DNA of 64,000 bases from Hoylesella oralis ATCC 33269 (lineage in GTDB: Bacteria > Bacteroidota > Bacteroidia > Bacteroidales > Bacteroidaceae), in the NCBI RefSeq assembly GCF_000185145.2, contig NZ_GL833119.1:186001-250000 (forward strand). Direction: 5' to 3'. Position numbers and translations under genes: made by a program. The notes below the pieces were generated by a model. The model did no database searches. It saw nothing but the letters and a program-made list of their open reading frames with translations, and was not told the origin of the DNA. Shown here piece after piece: positions 8,454 to 18,457 of this stretch. The first letter of the stretch is position 1; the number at the start of each line of letters is the position of its first letter.

Positions 8454-10253
8454 TTATTTCGTTATATTATAGATTGTTGCGGCTGTTTTATTGCCTTTCT
8501 CGTTATCAATAATAAGCACGTTGTAAGGCTCCGAGGGGAATACTGTGTTCGTAATGGCAAGACGCCCCTCTGCATCGAGCACCTCAATGCTACTCTTATC
8601 GACAAATATACGCAGTGTGGAAAGCTTTCCGCGAACCGGTGCAACCGTAACGGAACTAAAAGATTCATTAAACGAAGTGTCGCCGCTCTTCGTACGGTCT
8701 ACGGCAAAAGTGCCCGCTTTTACATCATATGTCATAGAAACAGCTTCGCCTTTCCCGTTCTGCAGGGTAATAATGCTTCTCCCATTGATAGCAGATTTTA
8801 TCTCCACTACTATCTCGTATGCACCGTTACCGGCATTGAAAGTTTTCTTTCCTCTGCCTAAATTCTTGGCTATTGCCTTGCCTCGTAATGCCAAAAGCTC
8901 AGGAGAAGGGATGATACCTACGTAAGTTTCGCCTTGATATTCATAGAGGTATAAATCACGGGGCAGAGTATTAGCATTGCGATATTGCTTGGTCGGCACC
9001 TGATTAGCGTATTGCCAATTGCTCATCCATGCCATTATGATACGGCGATTATTAGGTGCATTGTCAAACGTAACGGCAGCGTAATGGTCTTTACCGTAAT
9101 CCATCCACTTCGTAACCTGCGGTTTTGACTCGCATACAAAGCGGTGCCCGTCGAAATATCCAGTAAAATATTGAGTGGCATTTCCACCGAACGGACCTCC
9201 CGGATTGATATTGCAAATCAGCATCCATTTCTGTTTATCGGTGTTACGTACCGGCAATTGCATCAGATCAGGGCACTCCCATACCCCCTCATGATTACCG
9301 TATTCCTGCCCGAAACTACTCTCGTAAGTCCAGTCTTTTAGATTGGCAGACGAATATAAGCGCATCTCTTGTCCTGCTGCAAGGATAACAATCCACCGTT
9401 TGGTGGGCTCATACCAGAACATATGCGGATCGCGGAAGTCCGGTACATCTGCGGTAATGACAGGATTTCTATCGTATTTAACGAACGTTTTTCCATCGTC
9501 TGTGCTGTATGCAAGGCTTTGTGTCTGGCTTTCACCGGCCGAAGTGTACATGGCAACAATGGCACCTGCACCAAATCCGGCGGTATTGTTCTTGTCTACA
9601 ACGGCACTTCCGCTGAACACAGTTCCCAAGGCATCGGGCGATATAGCTATGCCCTCGTCGGTCCAGTCTATCAGATTACGGCTCGTAGAGTGCCCCCAAT
9701 GCATGTTTTCCCATTGGGATCCGTACGGATTGAATTGGTAATAAAGGTGATAAATGCCATCTTTATAAAACATACCATTAGGATCATTCATCCATCCATA
9801 GGCCGGCGAATGATGATAGACGGGGCGAAGACGTTCACGATTTGCCTTGTCAAAGACGTTTGACACCTTGATTTCCTTCCAACATATGAACCCCTTTATG
9901 GCACCTTCGTTACGTATATTGCCGTTCACATGTATGTCTAACACCGCACTTTTACCTTGATAAGCCGACAAGTCCAACGGAACGTAATAGTCTACATAGT
10001 CGGTTGCCAAGCGTACATTGAGTGTCTGTGTCGCATAGCTGTCGATCAGAACCTTGATATTGCTCATTTCAGCACGCTCTTCTACGGGAAGTAACAGGTA
10101 CTTTCCGTCCAAAGAAACCCGTAACATGCAATGGTTATTGCTAAGAAACATCATGTCAACAGGCTTCTGACCATGCACAAACAGCGGATTCATTGCCAAT
10201 AATCCCAGCGCAACCCGACGGAAAATGCGGCTTAAAATCTTGGTCGGTTTCAT
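8454..10253 (-). CDS. GH32 exo-fructosidase (levanase/inulinase/invertase type)
   Basis: The product of about 599 residues has a signal peptide ending near VHGQ, an N-terminal beta-rich domain of about 120 residues (DUF4980-like), and a GH32 five-bladed propeller. All three catalytic motifs are visible: WMNDPNG with the nucleophile aspartate, FRDPHMFW with the transition-state aspartate, and WECPDL with the acid/base glutamate. A C-terminal beta-sandwich includes the SSIEVL segment usual in GH32. Such enzymes release fructose from the non-reducing ends of fructans or sucrose. No lipobox is seen, so the enzyme is probably soluble in the periplasm. I prefer the ATG at 10253 (MKPTK) over the one at 10280 (MLHNK), because the signal peptide then starts normally. 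It corresponds to BT1759. Confidence 0.9.
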   Translation of the reverse strand: MKPTKILSRIFRRVALGLLAMNPLFVHGQKPVDMMFLSNNHCMLRVSLDGKYLLLPVEERAEMSNIKVLIDSYATQTLNVRLATDYVDYYVPLDLSAYQGKSAVLDIHVNGNIRNEGAIKGFICWKEIKVSNVFDKANRERLRPVYHHSPAYGWMNDPNGMFYKDGIYHLYYQFNPYGSQWENMHWGHSTSRNLIDWTDEGIAISPDALGTVFSGSAVVDKNNTAGFGAGAIVAMYTSAGESQTQSLAYSTDDGKTFVKYDRNPVITADVPDFRDPHMFWYEPTKRWIVILAAGQEMRLYSSANLKDWTYESSFGQEYGNHEGVWECPDLMQLPVRNTDKQKWMLICNINPGGPFGGNATQYFTGYFDGHRFVCESKPQVTKWMDYGKDHYAAVTFDNAPNNRRIIMAWMSNWQYANQVPTKQYRNANTLPRDLYLYEYQGETYVGIIPSPELLALRGKAIAKNLGRGKKTFNAGNGAYEIVVEIKSAINGRSIITLQNGKGEAVSMTYDVKAGTFAVDRTKSGDTSFNESFSSVTVAPVRGKLSTLRIFVDKSSIEVLDAEGRLAITNTVFPSEPYNVLIIDNEKGNKTAATIYNITK

Positions 10254-10322
10254 ATTTTTCGATTGTTTATTATGTAGCACCGAACGTTATATACCATTCA
10301 TCTACAAGGTTATTGTCTGATG

Positions 10323-10330
10323 CAAATATA
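10323..10330 (-). promoter_or_regulatory. -7 promoter element upstream of the exo-GH32 gene
   Basis: On the minus strand this reads TATATTTG, matching TAnnTTTG, 70 bases before the start of the GH32 gene. The -33 element is poor. It may give an internal promoter for the GH32, MFS and fructokinase genes. Confidence 0.4.
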
Positions 10331-10439
10331 GTTTATTTTTTCTATTTTACAGGTTGGGAATATTTATTTTTTTCTTCTGTTTTCGTTATCTTGCGGCACA
10401 ACACGCATATTATGCCGCAAGAAAACCATTTATGTCATC

Positions 10440-12035
10440 TTAATATTGGCTCACTTTAATATTGCTAACGGTAATCGAACCACTATAACAGTTGATACTC
10501 CAGCAGTTCTTTTGGATACCGTAGATACGATTAGTATAGTTACATATATCGTTGATGTACATTACACATACGCTGTTGTCCGTATAAATCGTTACATTGT
10601 AAGTGTTATCCGCAGGGCGCGAGAATATATAACCGTCGATGCCATCGATGAAACCCTTACCGGCTGTTCCCTCTTCTTCGAAGTTTATCTTGCGGTTGGC
10701 ATCACTTTCAGGGTTGACGACCAATGAATAAAATTTGTTCGAATCCGATCCGCGTACCAGCGATATGCCGAACTTATCTTCATTACCATTGGTTTTTACG
10801 GTAAACGTTATCTTATTATGTCTGCCCAAACGATTAAACAATACATGGCTATTACCCGATAAACTATAGCCGTTTTCGTTCTCAGTAACACCGGTATTGC
10901 TTTTATCCATCAGCTTTACATCTTGCGAAGAGTCGTATTTTTTGGCTATTCCGCCCACTTCACCCAGCGTAAGAGTGCCGTCGGCATGTTGTATTACGCG
11001 CTGTACAACGAGGTTCCCGCCCCATTCGGGCTCATTGGGATATGCCCCGACTGCCGTGTTATCTTCTCCCGAACGCGTGGGACACCACCCCCAGATGTAT
11101 CTGTCGGTACCGTCGGATGCCGTCTTTCCCGCATAAAAACCGCGGCTGTCGAGGAAACCTTCATGGTTGTCGGGCCACTTACCTGCATCGTTTGCGGTAC
11201 ATGCCTTTAGCTCATCGAGCGTTTTCCCCTTAAAATATTGCACCTTACGTATGGCAGCATGCTTCTCGCTATATACCAAATACCACCAGTCGCCCATCTT
11301 GAAAACATCGGTACATTCATAAAATCGGTCCCACATCATGGTCATAAACGTTCCTGCACTGTTCCATGTTTTCAGATCGTTCGATGTAAACTCTGCCAAT
11401 GTTCCTTTGTTATTTTTCTGCGTAGAAACAAGCATGTGATACACGCCAGCATCGTCTTTGAACACAAAAGGATCGCGGAAATCGTCTTTGCTATAGCCAT
11501 AATCGATACCTTTCAGGAAGAACGTGCGACTTTTATGCCATGTCTTGAAGTCGGAGGATGTAGCCATCATCACCACTTCCGTACACTCCGAAGAAGACGG
11601 TTGATACCTGTGCCCGGTATAAAAAGTATAATAAAGTTTATCGCTCTCCGAATATACGGTAGATCCGGTACCGAGTGCAGCGTCTTGTTCTGCCAGTCCT
11701 CCGCAGCTGATGAGTTCTCCTAACGAGGTATAGTCGGCCACATTCTTCGTACAAACACCCCATATAGGGTGATACGTACCCGACGGATTAGGGCGATAGT
11801 CTTGCAGATAAAGTATCTTAAAGTCCTTTGCTATGGGATCATAAAACGGCATAGGATCGCCTACATATCCGCTATAAGGCTTATAATAAGTTGTCTGCTG
11901 TTGCTCGTCTGCAGAATGGAAATAAGTCGTAGTGTTCCAGTCTTTCTGCTCTGCAACCTCGTCCTCGCTGCTGCAACCGGCAAGAGGAACTGCCATACAT
12001 GCTACGAATGCTATTGTATTGATCATCTGTTTCAT
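10440..12035 (-). CDS. Surface lipoprotein GH32-like endo-fructanase
   Basis: The 531-residue product has a signal peptide and lipobox ending in LAGC followed by acidic residues (SSEDE), typical of surface-exported Bacteroidetes lipoproteins. The catalytic propeller keeps the GH32 RDP motif (FRDPFVF) and the EC motif (YECTDVF, acid/base glutamate). In place of the usual WMNDPNG nucleophile block it has YVGDPMPFYD. A C-terminal jelly-roll domain of about 160 residues (from GYSLSGNSHVLF) probably binds sugar. Its place between the SGBP and exo-GH32 genes is that of the endo-levanase BT1760, so I infer that it cuts levan or inulin chains internally at the cell surface. Confidence 0.75.
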   Translation of the reverse strand: MKQMINTIAFVACMAVPLAGCSSEDEVAEQKDWNTTTYFHSADEQQQTTYYKPYSGYVGDPMPFYDPIAKDFKILYLQDYRPNPSGTYHPIWGVCTKNVADYTSLGELISCGGLAEQDAALGTGSTVYSESDKLYYTFYTGHRYQPSSSECTEVVMMATSSDFKTWHKSRTFFLKGIDYGYSKDDFRDPFVFKDDAGVYHMLVSTQKNNKGTLAEFTSNDLKTWNSAGTFMTMMWDRFYECTDVFKMGDWWYLVYSEKHAAIRKVQYFKGKTLDELKACTANDAGKWPDNHEGFLDSRGFYAGKTASDGTDRYIWGWCPTRSGEDNTAVGAYPNEPEWGGNLVVQRVIQHADGTLTLGEVGGIAKKYDSSQDVKLMDKSNTGVTENENGYSLSGNSHVLFNRLGRHNKITFTVKTNGNEDKFGISLVRGSDSNKFYSLVVNPESDANRKINFEEEGTAGKGFIDGIDGYIFSRPADNTYNVTIYTDNSVCVMYINDICNYTNRIYGIQKNCWSINCYSGSITVSNIKVSQY

Positions 12036-12052
12036 GATGTATATCTTTCGTT

Positions 12053-13438
12053 TTACTTGTTTTTTAGATAGTTGAACGCATTGAGCGTCATCTTTGCAAC
12101 ATTCTTATGATAGTTCTCCGTTACATCGGCTATGCTGTACCAATCGTAACATCCAGAGCCTATACAAAGAATGGTTCCCTTGTTTGCAGTCGATGGGAAC
12201 TCCCATACAACGATTGCACCATCGCCTCCGTAAGCCAAATCCTGTGCGCCCGTTTCGTTTCGCCACGTAGCATAATCGGCATAGCCTCCCCAGTCGGTAC
12301 CGATATGCCACTGCGCTGTAGAATTCGTAATGCGGTAACCGGCATCGCAGGTATATACGTTATTAGGCTCGCTGCTGTTCATGATGAGATTTTGGAATAA
12401 CGGATGTGCAGTATGTCCTTGTATGGAGAAGCTCCAAGGCGAGCTTACTGTTTCGGCACTGTTTTCTGCCTGTCCCCAGCAGTTGTTAGGACAAGCATCG
12501 TTCTTCACGGCTCCTATTTCTGCCGGCATATTGGTTGCGAAGCGGGTAAAGAGGAAAGAACCGCCGTTATCATAATAATCTTTCAGCCTTAGAGCGGCAG
12601 CCAAAGCCTCGGGGGCGGCGTTCTCGAAGGCCGATTTGCCGTCTATACCGCCGTCTTTATGGTAATGCCACCATATTACCTTGCACTCACTGAGGTCTAC
12701 CGTGCCGTTCTTAATATCGGTAAACGAAGCGTAGATGGAGTTCGGAACATTCTCTAACATCCATTTGCAAGCCGTTTGTTCTTCGATGTTCAGTTGATCC
12801 ATCGTGCTTGCCAGTCCCACATAAACGGCCGAAGGTTTACCTATGGGCGTAACGGTTACGGTATATTCGGCCGATGCCGTATTGTTTTCCACCTTGAATG
12901 TTACAGGTCTGCTGAAATCCATGGGCACGCCTGTAGTTGGCGTAATAGTTGCATTGTCGCTGATTTCTACCGTCGGAGTGAGGTTAGAGAGGTCTAATCC
13001 TTCGGGTACATATACCGCAATGGCCTTGTTGTTTTCGTCTATGATACCGGTATAGGTATCGTTGATTTTAAACGATTTTATCTTGGCCTCGTCGTGTTTT
13101 ATAGATATAGTCCAATCAGAGTACACATCTACGTTGGTTACATGTATGGTATGCGGGGCATACATATTAAGTTTGTCGCCGCTCTTTATATCGCTTTGGG
13201 CTCCTTCACTGAGACTTAATGCCGTAACTTTCATACTGTCGGTCGCGTAGGTTTCCGGTATACGTACCGTAATAGTGCGGTTCGTGGCATCGATGGTGCC
13301 CTCGTAGTTGTCTAAGGCGAAAGCCGTAACCTCGCAGTTGCCGCCGAGTTGCATGTCTGAAACGTCGCTATTGTTGCACGAAGCAGTAGCAAATACGGCA
13401 AACAGAGCAAGCATAATGTTCGATACGATTGTCTTCAT
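12053..13438 (-). CDS. Surface fructan-binding lipoprotein (DUF4960, SusE-position SGBP)
   Basis: The protein of about 461 residues starts with a signal peptide and a lipobox ending in TASC. Two immunoglobulin-like repeats of the DUF5018 type follow (VTAFALDNYEGTIDATNRTI and IKSFKINDTYTGIIDENNKAI), and then a DUF4960 C-terminal domain of about 250 residues. In the B. thetaiotaomicron levan locus the protein in this position, BT1761, is a levan-specific surface glycan-binding protein. The role here is to capture fructan and present it to the SusC/SusD complex and the endo-enzyme. An ATG at 13447 overlaps the susD stop codon; the ATG at 13438 gives the more normal signal peptide (MKTIVSNIML) and is preferred. 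Confidence 0.8.
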   Translation of the reverse strand: MKTIVSNIMLALFAVFATASCNNSDVSDMQLGGNCEVTAFALDNYEGTIDATNRTITVRIPETYATDSMKVTALSLSEGAQSDIKSGDKLNMYAPHTIHVTNVDVYSDWTISIKHDEAKIKSFKINDTYTGIIDENNKAIAVYVPEGLDLSNLTPTVEISDNATITPTTGVPMDFSRPVTFKVENNTASAEYTVTVTPIGKPSAVYVGLASTMDQLNIEEQTACKWMLENVPNSIYASFTDIKNGTVDLSECKVIWWHYHKDGGIDGKSAFENAAPEALAAALRLKDYYDNGGSFLFTRFATNMPAEIGAVKNDACPNNCWGQAENSAETVSSPWSFSIQGHTAHPLFQNLIMNSSEPNNVYTCDAGYRITNSTAQWHIGTDWGGYADYATWRNETGAQDLAYGGDGAIVVWEFPSTANKGTILCIGSGCYDWYSIADVTENYHKNVAKMTLNAFNYLKNK

Positions 13439-13440
13439 AA

Positions 13441-15174
13441 TTACCATTCTCCTATGTTTTGTGTGTAATGCCCGTTCGATGCAGCTATCTGTGCATACGG
13501 TATCGGTAGGTATTCGTTCTTATTTTTAGTAAATCTGGCCGCACTGTATATGGAGCAGTCATTGGCCTCCTCGGCGTAATATTTGTTGATAACACTGTCG
13601 GCTTCTCCCCAACGTACGAGGTCGAAAAAGCGCTCACTCTCCATACCGAGCTCTATTCTACGTTCCATTTTTACTATTTTCAGTGCCTGTGCTTGGTTGT
13701 AAGTGCCGGCATAGGTGCTCACATTCATCCTCACGCCATACCTGTTTTCATAGTCTGAAATGACGCTAAGACTCTGTTTGGCCCTTGTGCGAAGCCTGTT
13801 AACTATGGCAATGGCCTCTGCTATACGGCCGTCGTTGAGCTGTACAAGTGCCTCCGCACGCTCTAACATAACGTCTGCATAACGGAAAACGATACGGTTC
13901 ATCGGTGTTCCCCACCACGAACCTTTAATCAGATAGCCGCTTGCAGGATCGACGTTCTGCTTCAACGTTACATAATAACCGTACAAACCATTGGAACGGC
14001 TCCACGTTGCACTCTCGTCCATCATATAGTCTTTGTTGAATTCATAGGGCAACCCGGGCAGACCTACCGTAAGGAAAAGGCGCGGATCGGCATAGTCTGT
14101 CGACTTGTCATAGTCGTTCTGATTGAACGTATCGATATAAGGAAGTCCGTTCCTATCGGTACGGAAAGCGTTTACAAGGTTCTGACTGGGCTTGTAGAAG
14201 TCGCATCCGCCGTCGGTAACTCCCGGGATATTCGGTACAATCAAGCCATAACTCCAATTCAGGTTGCCGTAGGTAGTTCCGTCGTTCATAGAATATTGCA
14301 TGGCCCAAAGGCTTTCCTTACCGTTCTCGTATTGCGGTTCGGGGCGGAAGTTGTTATGGAAATCGGTCTCCAAACCATATCCCCCTGCGGTGTAAATGGC
14401 TTCCTCGGTGTATTCTACCACCTTTTTAAGATCGTCGTTCGATATGCTTGTTACCTCATTAGTGCTTGCATTATCCTGATGATACGCCTTATAGAGGTAC
14501 ACTTTAGCAAGGAATGCGGCGGCAGCAGCCTTGGATGGGCGGCCTACTTCGGCCTGCTTCACGGGCAACACCTTATATGCAGCTTCAAGATCATTAATGA
14601 TTTGCTGCCATCCCTCGTCGTTCGAATACTCCGTGTTCGACAGGTTATTGTACTCTTGCGTAGTAAGATTTTCGTTCATAATGAAGGGGATGTGCTTATA
14701 GAGCCGCTTCAAAAGGAAGTGACCGTAGGCACGTAAGAATTTCATCTCTGCCAAACGCTCTTCTTTCAGCGTATAAGTGGAACCGTCGGTCTGGTCGAGC
14801 AGAGCTATTGCAGTATTCACACGTGATATGCAGTTGTACAAACGTTGCCACATATCGCTGATGTTCCAGTTGGTAGTTAGTATGCCTTGCGAGATTTCAA
14901 GTTGGTGGAACACGTCTCCGTCGCTCGTTCCGTTTCCGCCTTTATAGGCATCATCGCTTCGTACATCGAAGTTCCACATCGAGAAAGAGGAATTGATGTC
15001 TTCGGCAGAAATCCATACGGCGTAGGCAGATATAACGAGATTGTCTACATATTTGGCATCCTTCACCTGATCGTCGCTAAGTGTTCCTTGAGGAACCTGC
15101 CTGTCGAGGAAGTCTGAACAGCTGCTGAACGACAGGAGCAATATAGCTGTACATATATATATTATCTTTTTCAT
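13441..15174 (-). CDS. SusD-family fructan-binding lipoprotein
   Basis: This 577-residue lipoprotein begins MKKIIYICTAILLLSFSSCSD, with the lipobox cysteine at about residue 19. It shows the SusD helices: a MKFLRAYGHFLLKRLYKHIP stretch of the N-terminal TPR region, LERAEALVQLNDGRIAEAIA near residue 440, and VKMERRIELGMESERFFDLV near residue 510. It caps the SusC channel and binds oligofructans at the cell surface. The gene lies 15 bases after susC and touches the SGBP gene, so the set is co-transcribed. It corresponds to BT1762. Confidence 0.93.
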   Translation of the reverse strand: MKKIIYICTAILLLSFSSCSDFLDRQVPQGTLSDDQVKDAKYVDNLVISAYAVWISAEDINSSFSMWNFDVRSDDAYKGGNGTSDGDVFHQLEISQGILTTNWNISDMWQRLYNCISRVNTAIALLDQTDGSTYTLKEERLAEMKFLRAYGHFLLKRLYKHIPFIMNENLTTQEYNNLSNTEYSNDEGWQQIINDLEAAYKVLPVKQAEVGRPSKAAAAAFLAKVYLYKAYHQDNASTNEVTSISNDDLKKVVEYTEEAIYTAGGYGLETDFHNNFRPEPQYENGKESLWAMQYSMNDGTTYGNLNWSYGLIVPNIPGVTDGGCDFYKPSQNLVNAFRTDRNGLPYIDTFNQNDYDKSTDYADPRLFLTVGLPGLPYEFNKDYMMDESATWSRSNGLYGYYVTLKQNVDPASGYLIKGSWWGTPMNRIVFRYADVMLERAEALVQLNDGRIAEAIAIVNRLRTRAKQSLSVISDYENRYGVRMNVSTYAGTYNQAQALKIVKMERRIELGMESERFFDLVRWGEADSVINKYYAEEANDCSIYSAARFTKNKNEYLPIPYAQIAASNGHYTQNIGEW

Positions 15175-15189
15175 ATTGGTTTGCAGTTA

Positions 15190-18100
15190 TTAGAATGTAA
15201 CATTAATTCCGAATGTAACGTTAAGAGGAATAGGATATCCGTAGTTCGGGTTTTCCGGATCTACACCCGTAAAGTTACTGCTATGTATCGTAAACAGGTT
15301 TTGTGCGCTTACATACATGCGCAGTCGCTCCATAAAGAGTTTACTTGCAATGCTCTTAGGGAAGTTGTATCCCAGCTGAATAGTACGCAGTTTCAGGTAC
15401 GATCCGTTCTCTACCCAATAGGTAGATACGCGCTTTTCGTTGTTATTATCAGACAATGTAAGTGCCGGAATGTTGCTTCCTGTGTTCGTCGGACTCCATG
15501 CATCGAGCAGACGCGTGCCCTTGTTGAGGAAGCCGATATTAAGACCTGCCCAAAGATCAGTTTCTTTCTTAAGGTCGGAAATGATATCTACACCTTGAAC
15601 ACCTTGCCAAAACATGGTAAAATCAAAGTTCTTGTACTCCAAGTAGATGTTGAAACCGTAAGTAAAATCCGGCACCGGATTGTATATCCAATCTTGATCT
15701 GCTTCGGTTATCTTGCCATCATGATTAAGGTCTTTCCAACGAATACGTCCGAGACCTGCACCTTCTTGTGTGGCATGATTGTCTATCTCGTCCTGACTTT
15801 TAAATATACCATCGGCAACATAACCTACCTGTGCGCCCATCGGATGGCCGATCACGCTCTTTACACCGTTACCTCCGAATGTGCCGTTAGCAGCTACCGT
15901 GTCGGGGAGTTTTGTTATCTTGTTGCGGTATGTACCGATGTTACCGGTAATATCGTATTTAAGTCCGAAGCGTGTAGAGCCCCTATAACCTATGTTAAAC
16001 TCCAGACCTCGGTTCTCCATCTCGCCTGCATTAATCCATTGAGTACTGCCTTCACCCATCGCGGCAATACCTGCCATCTGCACTAAAATGTCTTTTGTCT
16101 TCTTAAAATACCAGTCGAAACTGCCGTAGAGTGTGTTGTTAAGGAAAGCATAATCTAATCCTAAGTTCGTTTGAGTGGTTGTCTCCCACTTGATGTTGTC
16201 GTTTCCGATCTGGTTACGTTTAAATCCCGAGCTCAATGTTTTTCCGCCATTGGTGCCTCCGATATCGTAGGAAGTACCGTAACTTTGCCCGCCATTTTCG
16301 TTTACACCATAGTTACTCACGTAAATAGTATAGCGTGCAATGTTGGAAATCTCTTGGTTTCCCGTCTGTCCCCATGATGCCCGAAGCTTCAAATCGTCGA
16401 TCCATGAGGCTTGTTTGAGGAAGTTTTCATGGTTAAGGCGCCATCCTATCGATACGGAAGGGAAGGTGGCATAGCGGTTGTTCTTACCGAAACGCGAAGA
16501 ACCATCATGGCGTACTGTCAACGATGCCATGTATTTGTCGTCGTAGTTGTAGTTTAGTTTCCCGAAATAGGAAACAAGCGAGTAGCCCGAACCCGTTCCA
16601 TAGCTCTGCGCAATGCCTACTCCGGCATCGGGCCACATATAGTTCGGGTTAAGTATAATGAAGCCCTCTTTGTAACCGGAGAAGTTTGTATCGTCTTCAC
16701 GGTTAAGCTCTATACCTAACATGGCATCGGCACGATGCTTACCGATCTCCATGTTATATGTGGCAACAGCATTCCACATCCACTTTGTCCAGTGTTCCTG
16801 TTTGGCTTCCACAGCATTAGTAGCCTTGGCAACATTACCCTCTGTGATAGGATAAGTAAAGATACGTTGCATTTTCTGGCTATAATCTAAGCCGAAAGTC
16901 GAACGAACATTAAAGCCTTTGAATAGGTTGAGATTGACGAAGGCATCACCGAAAAGACGCCAATATGTATATCTATTGTCACTATTACGCTGCAAACGTG
17001 CCACGGGGTTCTCACGGTCAGGGTAACCACCCACAGGACCTGCGTACTCTCCCTTGTTGGTATATATGGGTAAGGAGGGGTTGAATTGCAGCACATTTTC
17101 CAGAAATCCGCCGGGTGCCTGTACTTCCGACGTGCGGTTAAGAGTAAAATGTTCGCCCACGGTCAATACATCTCCGACCAGTTTATAGTCCGAATTCATA
17201 CGGGCAGAGAAGCGTTCGAAGTCGGAACTCTTAATAATTCCCAAGTTTTTGTAGTAGCCCAACGAAAAATAGGAACTACCTTTTTCAGAGCCATTGCTTA
17301 CGGCTACGTTATATTGTTGTATCACTCCGGTGCGGGTGGTCTCATCAAACCAGTCGGTATCGGCGGCAGGCGTCGTCCTTGCAGCATCCAAATATTTCGA
17401 CATGGTTATACTATTAAGTACGGGATATCCCTGCGCATCGTAGCCCCAATTGTATGTGTAGCCCAATCCGTTGGTATTCGGATTCATGCCATCGTTCACG
17501 TATGCCTGCCACATCACTTGCCCATATTCCTTGGTATTGAGCACTTTCATCTTGTTGGCATACATGGATGCGGAGATCGAAGCGTCCACATCGATCCTAA
17601 TTCTCCCGCTCTTACCTTTCTTAGTGGTAATGATAATCACGCCATTGGCGGCACGACTACCGTAGATAGATGCCGAAGCTGCATCCTTTAGAATTTGGAT
17701 ACTCTCGATATCATTACCGTTAAGTTCGTGCATACCTGCCTTGGTTGGCACCCCATCAATAATATAAAGAGGATCGTTATTGTTTAGAGTTCCGATGCCT
17801 CGAATACGCACCGTGGCACTTCCAGAAGGCGCTCCGTCGGCGGTAATGTTCATTCCCGGCACCCGTCCTTGCAGTGCTTTCATGGGATTATTCTCGTTCT
17901 GTTTGGCGATCTCATCCACACTTACTACCGATATAGCACCTGTCAGATCGGCTTTGCGCTGGGTGGTGTAACCGGTAACGATAACTTCATTCAGTGCTTG
18001 CGCATCCTCTTTCATGGTGATATTCATATCGGGAGCAGCTTTCACCGTAACAGTTGTGAAACCGACATAAGAGATATTAAGCGTTGCCCCCAACCTGACA

Positions 18101-18306
18101 TTCAGTTTGAAATCGCCATCTACATTGGTCAGAGTGCCATTGCTTGTGCCCTGTTCCATAACAGAAGCCCCGACAATCGGCTCTCCGTCGGCAGCAGACA
18201 CAACGTGTCCTTTTACTTCCATGCCTTGTGCACTTGCCGAAACACAGCATACAAACAGCATGAAGCTAAATAGTAGTAACTTCACATACTTCATATTGGC
18301 ATACAT
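15190..18306 (-). CDS. SusC-family TonB-dependent fructan transporter
   Basis: The protein of 1038 residues has a signal peptide ending SASAQG, a carboxypeptidase-regulatory-like domain (residues about 29-100), a TonB box region LNEVIVTGYTTQRKADLTGA, a plug domain with RIRGIGTLNNNDPLYIIDGVP and the VLKDAASASIYGSRAANGVI block, and a 22-strand outer-membrane barrel ending in VTFGINVTF. It imports fructan oligosaccharides using TonB-ExbBD energy. Two starts are possible, ATG 18306 and ATG 18294; the latter gives a tidier signal peptide (MKYVKLLLFSF). It is the first structural gene of the locus and follows a promoter with candidate HTCS sites. It corresponds to BT1763. Confidence 0.95.
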   Translation of the reverse strand: MYANMKYVKLLLFSFMLFVCCVSASAQGMEVKGHVVSAADGEPIVGASVMEQGTSNGTLTNVDGDFKLNVRLGATLNISYVGFTTVTVKAAPDMNITMKEDAQALNEVIVTGYTTQRKADLTGAISVVSVDEIAKQNENNPMKALQGRVPGMNITADGAPSGSATVRIRGIGTLNNNDPLYIIDGVPTKAGMHELNGNDIESIQILKDAASASIYGSRAANGVIIITTKKGKSGRIRIDVDASISASMYANKMKVLNTKEYGQVMWQAYVNDGMNPNTNGLGYTYNWGYDAQGYPVLNSITMSKYLDAARTTPAADTDWFDETTRTGVIQQYNVAVSNGSEKGSSYFSLGYYKNLGIIKSSDFERFSARMNSDYKLVGDVLTVGEHFTLNRTSEVQAPGGFLENVLQFNPSLPIYTNKGEYAGPVGGYPDRENPVARLQRNSDNRYTYWRLFGDAFVNLNLFKGFNVRSTFGLDYSQKMQRIFTYPITEGNVAKATNAVEAKQEHWTKWMWNAVATYNMEIGKHRADAMLGIELNREDDTNFSGYKEGFIILNPNYMWPDAGVGIAQSYGTGSGYSLVSYFGKLNYNYDDKYMASLTVRHDGSSRFGKNNRYATFPSVSIGWRLNHENFLKQASWIDDLKLRASWGQTGNQEISNIARYTIYVSNYGVNENGGQSYGTSYDIGGTNGGKTLSSGFKRNQIGNDNIKWETTTQTNLGLDYAFLNNTLYGSFDWYFKKTKDILVQMAGIAAMGEGSTQWINAGEMENRGLEFNIGYRGSTRFGLKYDITGNIGTYRNKITKLPDTVAANGTFGGNGVKSVIGHPMGAQVGYVADGIFKSQDEIDNHATQEGAGLGRIRWKDLNHDGKITEADQDWIYNPVPDFTYGFNIYLEYKNFDFTMFWQGVQGVDIISDLKKETDLWAGLNIGFLNKGTRLLDAWSPTNTGSNIPALTLSDNNNEKRVSTYWVENGSYLKLRTIQLGYNFPKSIASKLFMERLRMYVSAQNLFTIHSSNFTGVDPENPNYGYPIPLNVTFGINVTF

Positions 18307-18337
18307 TTTTAGATTTAGATATTAGTTTCGTATGCCG

Positions 18338-18368
18338 CAAAGTTATGATAGAAGGAATAAATTGCAAG
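18338..18368 (-). promoter_or_regulatory. Promoter of the fructan susC operon
   Basis: On the minus strand: CTTG (18365-18368), a 19-base spacer, then TAACTTTG (18338-18345). The -33 element differs from TTTG by one base, as is common for activator-dependent promoters. Confidence 0.65.
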
Positions 18369-18373
18369 AAAGA

Positions 18374-18437
18374 AATCATTCATACGATGCAACAAATCGT
18401 TCATGTAACATTTTTAGGATTATTTGAACGATTTGTT
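18374..18437 (-). promoter_or_regulatory. Candidate HTCS operator: 21-base-spaced direct repeats plus inverted copy
   Basis: Two direct repeats, AATCATTCAT (18374-18383) and AATCGTTCAT (18395-18404), start exactly 21 bases apart, and the first is five bases from the -33 element. A third copy in the opposite orientation (18424-18433) makes a perfect 13-base inverted repeat with the second (18391-18403 and 18425-18437). AraC-type output domains bind direct repeats spaced by two helical turns next to the -35 region, so this is the likely binding site of the adjacent HTCS. Confidence 0.6.
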
Positions 18438-18457
18438 ATATCCATGCCCTAAGCTCA

